Below are positions 17,299-24,535 of a stretch of DNA of 64,000 nt, in pieces. The position numbers and the translations under genes are program-made. The stretch is from contig NZ_JAUMKC010000026.1 of the NCBI RefSeq assembly GCF_030519355.1, positions 19,885-83,884 on the forward strand. The letters run 5' to 3'. Positions within the stretch are counted from its first letter, which is position 1; each line of letters opens with the position of its first letter. Origin of the DNA: Mucilaginibacter sp. L3T2-6 (GTDB lineage: Bacteria > Bacteroidota > Bacteroidia > Sphingobacteriales > Sphingobacteriaceae). Under the pieces are notes generated by a model, which saw nothing but the letters and a program-made list of their open reading frames with translations, was not told the origin of the DNA and ran no database searches.

Positions 17299-18789
17299 AT
17301 GATTGATTTAAAAGCATTCGAGGTATGGTTTGTTACCGGCAGCCAGCATTTGTATGGCGAGGAAACCCTGAAGCTGGTAGCAGAGCATTCGCAGCAGATT
17401 GCAGCCGGACTTGATAGCGCGTCAGGCACACCGGTGCGGGTAGTTTACAAACCGGTTGTAAAGACTCCGGAAGAAATTTATACTACCCTGCAGGATGCAA
17501 ATGTGGCCAAAAACTGTATCGGCATTATCGCCTGGATGCACACCTTCTCGCCCGCTAAAATGTGGATACGCGGGTTAAGCATACTGCAAAAGCCTATGCT
17601 GCACCTGCACACACAGTTTAATCGCGACATTCCCTGGAATTCCATCGATATGGATTTCATGAACCTGAACCAGAGCGCCCACGGAGACCGCGAATTCGGG
17701 TTCATGGTATCGCGTATGCGCAAAAACCGAAAAGTAGTGGTTGGTCACTGGCAGGACCCTGAAGTATTAAGCCAGATCAACTCCTGGGCACGCGCCGCTG
17801 CCGGCTGGCACGACTGGCAGGGTGCAAAATTTGCCCGCATAGGCGATAATATGCGTTATGTAGCTGTTACCGAAGGTGATAAAGTTGAGGCTGAACTAAA
17901 ATTCGGCTACTCGGTAAATACCTATGGCATTGGCGATTTGGTAAAAGTAATTGAAAGCATTGACCACGATACCATCAACAACCTGGTAGATGAATATGAG
18001 TCGGCGTACACCATGGCCGATGATCTGAAAAAGGGCGGCGACAGGCACCAATCTGTATTTGATGCCGCAAAAATAGAACTCGGATTGAGGAAATTTCTGC
18101 AAGAGGGCGGCTTTAAAGGTTTTACAGATACGTTTGAAGATTTGCACGGCATCATTCAGCTACCGGGCATTGCGGCACAGCGCCTGATGGCCGATGGTTA
18201 TGGCTTTGCCGCTGAGGGCGACTGGAAAACCGCTGCTCTCGTCCGTGCGTTTAAAGTGATGGGCAGCGGCCTGGAAGGGGGCAACGGCTTTATGGAAGAT
18301 TACACTTACCATTTCGACCCTGATAACCAATTGGTATTGGGCTCCCACATGCTGGAAATTGACGCCTCGCTGGCTAACGGAAAGCCGTCATTAGAGGTGC
18401 ATCCGTTAGGCATTGGCGGCAAAGCCGATCCGGCACGTTTAGTATTTAATGTAAGCGGCGGGCAGGCGTTGAACGCGTCCATGGTAGATATGGGCAACCG
18501 TTTCCGCTTGTTGGTTAACGAAGTAGAAGCCGTTGAGCCGCAAAACGACCTGCCCAGGTTGCCTGTTGCCCGTGTGCTTTGGAAGCCATATCCGGATATG
18601 AGAACCGGCTGCGCCGCCTGGATTTACGCAGGCGGGGCGCACCATACTGTTTACAGCCAGAACCTGACCGCCGAACATGTTCAGGACTTTGCCGATATGG
18701 CCGGTCTGGAGTTTGTCCGCATCGGAAAAGATACTCGCCTGGATCAACTGCGCAATGAATTACGCTGGAACGACGCCAGCTATCGATAA
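17299..18789 (+). CDS. araA: L-arabinose isomerase
   Basis: The product has 496 residues, the usual AraA length of about 500. It begins with FEVWFVTGSQHLYGEETLKL and contains IAWMHTFSPAKMWIRG, MLHLHTQFNRDIPW and GMEV-like metal-site segments including GHWQDPEVLSQI and VLGSHMLEIDASLA. It converts L-arabinose to L-ribulose with Mn2+ or a similar divalent metal, the first step of the pathway. It is the last gene of the ara operon and is followed within 35 bases by a strong intrinsic terminator. Confidence 0.96.
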   Translation: MIDLKAFEVWFVTGSQHLYGEETLKLVAEHSQQIAAGLDSASGTPVRVVYKPVVKTPEEIYTTLQDANVAKNCIGIIAWMHTFSPAKMWIRGLSILQKPMLHLHTQFNRDIPWNSIDMDFMNLNQSAHGDREFGFMVSRMRKNRKVVVGHWQDPEVLSQINSWARAAAGWHDWQGAKFARIGDNMRYVAVTEGDKVEAELKFGYSVNTYGIGDLVKVIESIDHDTINNLVDEYESAYTMADDLKKGGDRHQSVFDAAKIELGLRKFLQEGGFKGFTDTFEDLHGIIQLPGIAAQRLMADGYGFAAEGDWKTAALVRAFKVMGSGLEGGNGFMEDYTYHFDPDNQLVLGSHMLEIDASLANGKPSLEVHPLGIGGKADPARLVFNVSGGQALNASMVDMGNRFRLLVNEVEAVEPQNDLPRLPVARVLWKPYPDMRTGCAAWIYAGGAHHTVYSQNLTAEHVQDFADMAGLEFVRIGKDTRLDQLRNELRWNDASYR

Positions 18790-18820
18790 AAGGTCTGTTC
18801 AAATATGATTGATTGAGTGT

Positions 18821-18855
18821 AGTCCGGCAGGGAGTTTTCTTGCCGGACTTTTTTT
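18821..18855 (+). terminator. Intrinsic terminator of the ara operon
   Basis: AGTCCGGCA (18821-18829) and TGCCGGACT (18841-18849) form a perfect 9-bp GC-rich stem with an 11-base loop, followed by a T-tract (18849-18855). It lies 32 bases after the araA stop. Confidence 0.9.
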
Positions 18856-18911
18856 GTACACTTGTAAGGCAAGGCATCAAACTTTTACCGCCTTCAAACG
18901 TCATTACCACT

Positions 18912-19400
18912 ATGAAATATCTGAACATCATTTTCGCAGCAGCAATACTTATGGCGGCCTGTTCACCCGGTGGCCCAAAAACCGAAAATAAAGATGGCGA
19001 CCAGCCTACTGACTCAACTCTTGTTAAAAACAATTCAGGCGCTGCTACCGATACCTCACGCTGTTTTTTACTGACCGAGGGCAAAGACAATAAAGACACA
19101 ACCACTATTGAGCTTGCCATAAAAAGCGGAAAGGTGACCGGCCAGATGATCTGGCTGCCTTATCAAAAAGACAAGCGCCAGGGAACATTGGAGGGCGTTA
19201 TTAAAGATGACAGCATACGCGCCGTTTGGAGTTTTATGCAGGAAGGCATGCGCGATAGCATATCATTAAAATTTTTATTGAAAGGCAATCTGCTGATACA
19301 AAAGCCATTGAAGTTTGATGAAAAAATTGGCAAAGAACAAACCGATGAAAAAGCCGGCTATACCTTAGCCTATAAGGAAACGGACAAGATAAAAAAGTAG
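18912..19400 (+). CDS. Small secreted lipoprotein, unknown function
   Basis: Starting at the ATG at 18912, the product has 162 residues. Its lipoprotein signal is MKYLNIIFAAAILMAACSPG, with the lipid-carrying Cys in the AAC box and an acidic-polar linker (GPKTENKDGDQPTDS) after it. The mature domain reads as a small beta fold (KSGKVTGQMIWLPYQKDKRQ, KDDSIRAVWSFMQEG, SISLKFLLKGNLLIQ). The frame is open further 5', but those codons run through the ara terminator. I do not recognise the family. It is transcribed separately from araA. Confidence 0.75.
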   Translation: MKYLNIIFAAAILMAACSPGGPKTENKDGDQPTDSTLVKNNSGAATDTSRCFLLTEGKDNKDTTTIELAIKSGKVTGQMIWLPYQKDKRQGTLEGVIKDDSIRAVWSFMQEGMRDSISLKFLLKGNLLIQKPLKFDEKIGKEQTDEKAGYTLAYKETDKIKK

Positions 19401-19425
19401 CAAATTTATCCGCTTGTTTCGGTCT

Positions 19426-19457
19426 TGACTGACTTTCCGGACTTTACTGACTTTTCC
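19426..19457. repeat. Tandem ACTTTCCGG-type repeat, copy 1
   Basis: A short tandem array of a unit like GACTTTCCG/GACTTTACT lies just upstream of the 19473 gene. Similar arrays are found at 39877-39911 and, inverted, at 46893-46919. The shared core is CTTTCCGGnCTTTAC. Confidence 0.5.
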
Positions 19458-19472
19458 TTATTTTTGATTCCG

Positions 19473-19745
19473 ATGTTAACGTATACCACACACACCCTCG
19501 AAAAACTGGAATTGCTGCTTAAATCCGCCGGTTATCGCGTGCGGTACGAAAAAGGTAACTTTAAGACCGGCGCCTGCTTATTGCTGAACAGCAAAATGGT
19601 AGTGGTGAATAAATTTTCGGGGCTCGAGAGCAAAATACTTGCTATAAGCGAGCTGGCGCGCGGCCTTGAAATGGATTATAACCTGCTTGATGATAAGCAA
19701 ATTGCCTTTCACCAGCAATTGCAACAAACAAAACTGGAACTGTGA
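19473..19745 (+). CDS. Conserved-looking small protein, unknown function
   Basis: This 90-residue protein begins MLTYTTHTLEKLELLLKSAG. The upstream in-frame codons cover a repeat array and are unlikely to be coding. It contains YRVRYEKGNFKTGACLLLNS and FSGLESKILAISELARGLEM, and looks like a small alpha/beta protein with no membrane segment. Its stop overlaps the GTG start of the MBL-fold gene (GTGA), so the two are translationally coupled. The function is unknown and any role is probably tied to that hydrolase. Confidence 0.7.
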   Translation: MLTYTTHTLEKLELLLKSAGYRVRYEKGNFKTGACLLLNSKMVVVNKFSGLESKILAISELARGLEMDYNLLDDKQIAFHQQLQQTKLEL

Positions 19746-20509
19746 CGATAACTTTTTTAGGAACCGGGACTTCACAGGGTGTGCCTGTAATTGCCTGCAA
19801 TTGCGAGGTTTGTACTTCGCAGAATCCGCGGGATAACCGCCTGCGCACGTCCATTTTGATTGAAAGTAAAGGAAAGGTGATTGTTGTTGATTCGGGGCCG
19901 GATTTCAGGCAGCAGATGCTGCGCGCCCATGTGCAGCGGCTGGATGCCATCGTTTTTACCCATGAGCATAAGGACCATATTGCCGGGCTTGACGACATAC
20001 GTGCCTTTAACTACAAACAGCAAAGCGCCATTGATGTGTATGCCGACCAGCGCGTGCAGGACGCTTTAAAGCGTGAGTTTCATTATATCTTCGCAGAATT
20101 TAAATATCCCGGAATACCCCAGCTCAACCTCCACACTATCGGTCCCGGGCCGTTCAATATAGGCGGCGTTAATTTTATGCCGATTGAGGTATTGCATTAC
20201 AAGCTGCCTGTTTTAGGTTTCAGGGTGAACGATTTTACCTATATCACCGATGCAAAAACCGTGTCGGAACAGGAAAAGGAGAAGATAAGGGGTACCCGTA
20301 TATTAGTTATTAATGCACTGCAGAAGGAGGAGCATATATCCCACTTTACTTTCGATGAGGCCATTGCTTTTGCCCAGGAGATCGGCGCCGAAACTACTTA
20401 TTTAACCCATATCAGCCACCGCCTTGGCCGGTATGCTGCTATTTCAAGGGAATTGCCCGATCGAATTGAGCTGGCATACGACGGTCTTCAATTGAATACG
20501 GCAGACTGA
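19742..20509 (+). CDS. MBL-fold metal-dependent hydrolase, PhnP/RNase Z-like
   Basis: The product has 255 residues and starts at a GTG overlapping the previous stop. TITFLGTGTSQGVPVIACNC begins the metallo-beta-lactamase fold, and FTHEHKDHIAGLDDIRAFN is the HxHxDH dinuclear metal site. VLHYKLPVLGFRVNDFTYIT and a C-terminal YLTHISHRLG supply the remaining ligands. The layout fits the PhnP-like phosphodiesterase branch. PhnP cleaves cyclic ribose phosphates, but the presence of such proteins without phn genes is common in this phylum, so the substrate is unknown. Cytoplasmic. Confidence 0.88.
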   Translation: MTITFLGTGTSQGVPVIACNCEVCTSQNPRDNRLRTSILIESKGKVIVVDSGPDFRQQMLRAHVQRLDAIVFTHEHKDHIAGLDDIRAFNYKQQSAIDVYADQRVQDALKREFHYIFAEFKYPGIPQLNLHTIGPGPFNIGGVNFMPIEVLHYKLPVLGFRVNDFTYITDAKTVSEQEKEKIRGTRILVINALQKEEHISHFTFDEAIAFAQEIGAETTYLTHISHRLGRYAAISRELPDRIELAYDGLQLNTAD

Positions 20510-20594
20510 CCAGCAGTTATCATACAACCCACAGGAATTTAATTTTTTAATAAAAATAAAGGAGTTATCTTAGTCGGAAACATTTTTACCTATA

Positions 20595-21017
20595 ATGAAA
20601 CAATTAGCCTATGTGAGTACGGCAATCCGCCTAATGACGGACAATGAGCTGACGGATATTTTAAAGGTAGCCAGAAGAAGAAACGCTGAAAATGATGTTA
20701 CCGGCGTATTGCTTTACAGCGACGGCACCTTTATACAGGTGCTTGAGGGACAGGCTGACAGCATTGATACCATATTTGATTCTATTGTGAATGACAAGCG
20801 TCATAAAAATATCATCAAATTGGTTGACGACAAGCTTGATGTAAAATATTTTCCTGACTGGAACATGGGCTTTGCAGCCGTCGATAAAGATAAAGTCCAT
20901 GAAATAACTGGTTTCCTGGGCTCTACAGGCGAGATCCTGAATGACGGATCTGGCAATTTACTGGCCGGCATCCTGAAAACATTCATTGCGACCAACAACC
21001 TGGTGATAGAAAATTAG
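20595..21017 (+). CDS. Stand-alone BLUF-domain blue-light sensor
   Basis: The 140-residue protein is little more than one BLUF domain. The key residues of the flavin site are present: Tyr6 (in AYVSTA), Asn30 (in ARRRNAENDVTG), Gln48 (in FIQVLEG) and Trp89 (in FPDWNMGF). BLUF domains bind FAD and change the hydrogen bonding around this Gln on blue light. There is no attached output domain, so it must signal through a partner. A GGAG lies about 30 bases upstream. It converges with the lipoprotein gene at 21014, and the two stop codons overlap. Confidence 0.92.
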   Translation: MKQLAYVSTAIRLMTDNELTDILKVARRRNAENDVTGVLLYSDGTFIQVLEGQADSIDTIFDSIVNDKRHKNIIKLVDDKLDVKYFPDWNMGFAAVDKDKVHEITGFLGSTGEILNDGSGNLLAGILKTFIATNNLVIEN

Positions 21018-21511
21018 TTAATAAATTCTACGTAGCTCACACGGTCGATACTGCCACGGTAAAGGCCGAGGTGGCCCGTATTGTGCAGGTCGATACGGCC
21101 GCGGATTTTCAATTTTTTATTGCTGATCAGTACAAATTCGCCATCGGTGGGTTCGAACAGGCCTTTGCGTGTGCCCTTAAGATAAAGCAGGCAATCCTGG
21201 CTGAAATTTATCCAGAGGGCGTGTTTATATGAATGGTCGGTAAAAAGGCTGTCGTTATAGAGGGCAGATTGGTCTTTTGATTCCTGGTAAGTGCCGGAAA
21301 CTTCCACGTACTGACCGTCGTATTGCTTAATATTGTTTATTAACGTGCTGAAGTCAACCTTTTTAAAGCTGATGCCGGCATCGCAATTACTGCTGTACAC
21401 CATCTTATTACTATTGCAGCCCTGTACCGCAAACAATATAAAGCCAAAAGCAATCAAGCGTTTACCAAGTATAATACAAGAATGTTTTGCACAGCTATAT
21501 GCCATAACCAT
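21014..21511 (-). CDS. Putative lipoprotein, unknown function
   Basis: The start is uncertain: ATG codons at 21511 and 21505 are both possible, and a TTG lies at 21535. From 21511 the product has 165 residues with a hydrophobic stretch LIAFGFILFAVQGC ending in a lipobox-like AVQGC. The mature part has QYDGQYVEVSGTYQESKDQS, which resembles the small OB-like beta fold of proteins that hold a KYDGKYVEVEG motif in this phylum. Its stop overlaps that of the BLUF gene on the other strand by three bases. No function is assigned. Confidence 0.65.
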   Translation of the reverse strand: MVMAYSCAKHSCIILGKRLIAFGFILFAVQGCNSNKMVYSSNCDAGISFKKVDFSTLINNIKQYDGQYVEVSGTYQESKDQSALYNDSLFTDHSYKHALWINFSQDCLLYLKGTRKGLFEPTDGEFVLISNKKLKIRGRIDLHNTGHLGLYRGSIDRVSYVEFIN

Positions 21512-21678
21512 AAGTTTATTATACTTTTTCGGCAATTACATTTCTACGACAAGGTAAAAACGAAAAAGTTTAGTGCTATTTTTTAATATTTGCATATTTC
21601 CGCATTCTGTTTTGCAATAACCAGCAATTCCGGTTACTAAGGATAAACTTTACATAAAAATTGAACTGCTATAAATCT

Positions 21679-23244
21679 ATGAAAAAACAAATCTTGTTAG
21701 CGTTGCTTGTAATATCGGGCTTTGCCTTAAAGGCACAACAAAAAGTAATTGAATTATATAACGGCGCTGCCCCCGGATCAGAAAGCTGGGCTTACAACGA
21801 AAAGGAAACAACTTCTCCCTACCGGGCGGCCTACAATGTATCTCACCCGACGTTAACTGCCTATTTGCCTGATCCTGCCATAGCTACCGGAACCGGTGTG
21901 ATTATATGCCCGGGCGGCGGTTTCTTTATTTTAAGTATGGATTCCGAAGGTGTTGATGTGGCTAAATGGCTTAACAAAAAAGGAATCGCCGCTTTTGTTT
22001 TAAAGTACCGGCTTGGCCAGTCGTCAACCGATAAGCCTGTAGAGGAGTTGGCAGGAAAGATGTTCCAGAGCAACTTCCCCGATATGATGAAGCCCATTAT
22101 TCCGCTGGCCGTGGCCGACGGCAGGGCCGCCATTAAATACGTGAGGACTCATGCCGGCGAATTTAATATATCGCCTTCGCGGGTTGGAATTATGGGTTTT
22201 TCAGCAGGTGGCACTGTAACTGCTTCCGCTGCCTTTAACTATACGCCTGAAAACCGCCCCGATTTTGTAGCGCCTATCTATCCTTACATGCCGCCGGAAT
22301 TGATAAAAACTGTTCCTGCAGATGCACCACCGATGTTTATCTGTGTTGCTTCAGACGACCAGTTCGGTCTGGTACCCCATAGTCAGGCGCTATACAACAA
22401 ATGGCAGGAGAACAAACACATAGCAGAGCTGCACATTTACGAAAAGGGCGGCCACGGATTTGGCATGCATAAGCAAAGTATTCCAACCGATACGTGGATC
22501 GACCGTTTTGGCGATTGGCTTGGTCAGCAAGGCTTATTGAAACCCATCGAACCAAAAGCCGCTGTAAATATTGCACAGCGCCAGTATGATTATGAGCACC
22601 GTTACGACGGCTTACTGAAGGATTGGGCAAACATAAAACGCTATGAAGCAGATAATTCCAAACTTGCGGCCCCGGCAGCGGGCGAAAACCGCGCAGTTTA
22701 CATGGGCGATTCCATTACCGACTTCTGGATATACAATGACAGCCTGTTTTTCGCGAACAACCATTATATAGACCGTGGGATCAGCGGTCAAACTACCGGG
22801 CAAATGTTGGTGCGTTTTCGCGAGGATGTCATCAACCTGAAACCAAAGGTAGTAGTAATACTGGCCGGCATTAACGACATTGCCGAAAACAACGGCCCAT
22901 CAAAACTGGAAGACGTGATGGGCAACATTGCCTCGATGGCCGAGCTGGCTAAGGCCGCCAATATTAAAGTAGTACTTTCGTCGGTATTGCCGGCCAGTGC
23001 ATTTCCATGGCGGCCTGCAATAAAACCTGCCGAAAAAGTAAAGGAATTAAACGCAATGATAAAAGCTTATGCCGTTAAAAATCATCTTGTTTATCTGGAC
23101 TATTATACACCGATGGTTAACAGTGAAGGCGGCCTGTCGCCCAACCTGGCTAAGGATGGCGTACACCCAACCTTAGAGGGTTATAAAATAATGGAACCAA
23201 TGGCGGTAAAGGCGATTGAAACGGCAATGAAAACCAGGCAATAA
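21679..23244 (+). CDS. Secreted two-domain acetylesterase plus SGNH/GDSL hydrolase
   Basis: Starting at the ATG at 21679, the product has 521 residues with a signal peptide (MKKQILLALLVISGFALKAQ). Residues 25-285 are an alpha/beta hydrolase: CPGGGFFILSMDSEG, nucleophile Ser175 in GIMGFSAGG, and catalytic His259 in GGHGFG. Residues 300-521 are an SGNH hydrolase: block I GDSITDFW with Ser345, Gly370 in GISGQT, Asn399 in LAGIND, and Asp493/His496 in KDGVHPTLEGY. Both domains keep all catalytic residues. The pairing suggests stepwise removal of acetyl or similar esters from one plant polysaccharide. The N-terminal half is paralogous to the esterase at 5843. Confidence 0.9.
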   Translation: MKKQILLALLVISGFALKAQQKVIELYNGAAPGSESWAYNEKETTSPYRAAYNVSHPTLTAYLPDPAIATGTGVIICPGGGFFILSMDSEGVDVAKWLNKKGIAAFVLKYRLGQSSTDKPVEELAGKMFQSNFPDMMKPIIPLAVADGRAAIKYVRTHAGEFNISPSRVGIMGFSAGGTVTASAAFNYTPENRPDFVAPIYPYMPPELIKTVPADAPPMFICVASDDQFGLVPHSQALYNKWQENKHIAELHIYEKGGHGFGMHKQSIPTDTWIDRFGDWLGQQGLLKPIEPKAAVNIAQRQYDYEHRYDGLLKDWANIKRYEADNSKLAAPAAGENRAVYMGDSITDFWIYNDSLFFANNHYIDRGISGQTTGQMLVRFREDVINLKPKVVVILAGINDIAENNGPSKLEDVMGNIASMAELAKAANIKVVLSSVLPASAFPWRPAIKPAEKVKELNAMIKAYAVKNHLVYLDYYTPMVNSEGGLSPNLAKDGVHPTLEGYKIMEPMAVKAIETAMKTRQ

Positions 23245-23250
23245 ATTTTG

Positions 23251-23346
23251 TTCATTGCGAGCGAAGCGCGGCAACCTCGTTGCTGTGTATGCCGACCATA
23301 CATGCGGGCTATGTACAGCTACGAGGTTGTTTCGCTCGTTCCTCGT
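23251..23346. repeat. REP-like inverted repeat of the ATTGCGAGCGAAGC type
   Basis: The arms are around 23257-23280 (GCGAGCGAAGC then GGCAACCTCGT) and 23321-23338 (ACGAGGTTG then TTTCGCTCG). They enclose about 40 bases in a foldable intergenic element right after the two-domain esterase. A related element lies at 57538-57656. Short elements with this ATTGCGAGC core are common between bacterial genes and carry no coding potential. Confidence 0.6.
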
Positions 23347-23370
23347 TTTATGATAAAAAGAGCATAAACA

Positions 23371-24534
23371 CTACCTTGCCAGCTGTTTCTCCAGTTTGCG
23401 GTGCGTTACTTCTCTTGCCTTATTTTTCTTTGGCTTTTTACGTTTGCCCCACCAGATGATAAACCCGGTCACCGGTAAGCTCGCGCAGATCAGGCTTGCC
23501 AAAAATGCGATAATCTTCCCGGTGATACCCATTATCTGGCCCACATGAATATCATAATTCATATTATTCAGCTTCATACCGGGGCTTTTCTTTGCATGGG
23601 GCAGCGTTTTTAAAAGCTTCCCGGTGTATTTGTCAAAAGTATATTCGTCGCTTTTATAAAAGTGCAGTGCTTCGGCATAAGCAGTAATGCCTGCTACTCC
23701 CGCGGCGGCATCATCGAAATAAATTAAAAACATTTTTGCCTGCGGAGACTGCATCTGAACCACAGCAAAAGCCCTGTCCATAACAGGCTGACCGGCAATA
23801 ATTTTCGATTTTAGCAACGTATCTGATTTAGGGATGATTTTTTCTGATGCATAATTTCCGCCGAGATTAGCCGCTGTATAAAGACCTTCTCTAACCCAAT
23901 CAAAAGAAATGGAAAGACCGGTGACAGCCAGTATAATCGCAATGCCGGTTGCATAAAAGCCAAGCACGTTATGCAGATCGTAGTTTACCCGGCGCCAGCG
24001 GCCATTCCATTTAATGGTAAAGCTGCGCTTGCGGTCGCTTTTGCGTTTGGGCCACCAAAGTATAATGCCGGTTATCATCATCGCCACAAAAATGATGACA
24101 GATACACCAACAATCATCCCTCCCACTTTTGCCGGCAGCAGCAAATACAGGTGGATAAACTCCACAACCACAAAAAAATTAGTCGCCGGGTTTTCGGTAT
24201 GTGTAACAGTACCGGTATAAGGGTTCATGAAAACATATCGCGGCCCTCCTTTTGGGAGGCTCACAATCGCCATAGCCGGACGGTCTTTACCGTAATAGTA
24301 CAGGTAATTAATGATGGCCCCAGCGTGCTGTTTTAAGGCGGTTTGCTTTAATACGGATGGCGCGATGAAAGGCCGGTTTTGTATCTCAACCTTGCGATAA
24401 TCACATACCGCGTCCTGTATCTCATCCTGGAAACAAAACAGGCAACCGGTAATACTCACAATAAACACCACCAGCCCGGTGATGAACCCGAGCCAGCGAT
24501 GTAAAAAAAGTATGGTCTTTTTTGTTTTAGTCAT
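23371..24534 (-). CDS. PepSY-associated membrane protein (iron-uptake associated)
   Basis: The product has 387 residues with four membrane helices. FLHRWLGFITGLVVFIVSITGCLFCFQDEI is the usual first helix, and the large periplasmic loop carries a PepSY-like segment (FDKYTGKLLKTLPHAKKSPG). A His-rich NMNYDIHVGQIMG precedes the last helix. Members are often encoded next to TonB receptors and are thought to reduce ferric siderophores in the periplasm or inner membrane. The gene begins one base after the stop of the receptor gene, so it is co-transcribed with it. Confidence 0.88.
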   Translation of the reverse strand: MTKTKKTILFLHRWLGFITGLVVFIVSITGCLFCFQDEIQDAVCDYRKVEIQNRPFIAPSVLKQTALKQHAGAIINYLYYYGKDRPAMAIVSLPKGGPRYVFMNPYTGTVTHTENPATNFFVVVEFIHLYLLLPAKVGGMIVGVSVIIFVAMMITGIILWWPKRKSDRKRSFTIKWNGRWRRVNYDLHNVLGFYATGIAIILAVTGLSISFDWVREGLYTAANLGGNYASEKIIPKSDTLLKSKIIAGQPVMDRAFAVVQMQSPQAKMFLIYFDDAAAGVAGITAYAEALHFYKSDEYTFDKYTGKLLKTLPHAKKSPGMKLNNMNYDIHVGQIMGITGKIIAFLASLICASLPVTGFIIWWGKRKKPKKNKAREVTHRKLEKQLAR

Positions 24535-24535
24535 A

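Noticed and set aside
18515..19120. 201-codon minus-strand frame across the end of araA and the following lipoprotein
   Set aside because: It spans the intrinsic terminator and overlaps two convincing plus-strand genes; the product is low-quality.
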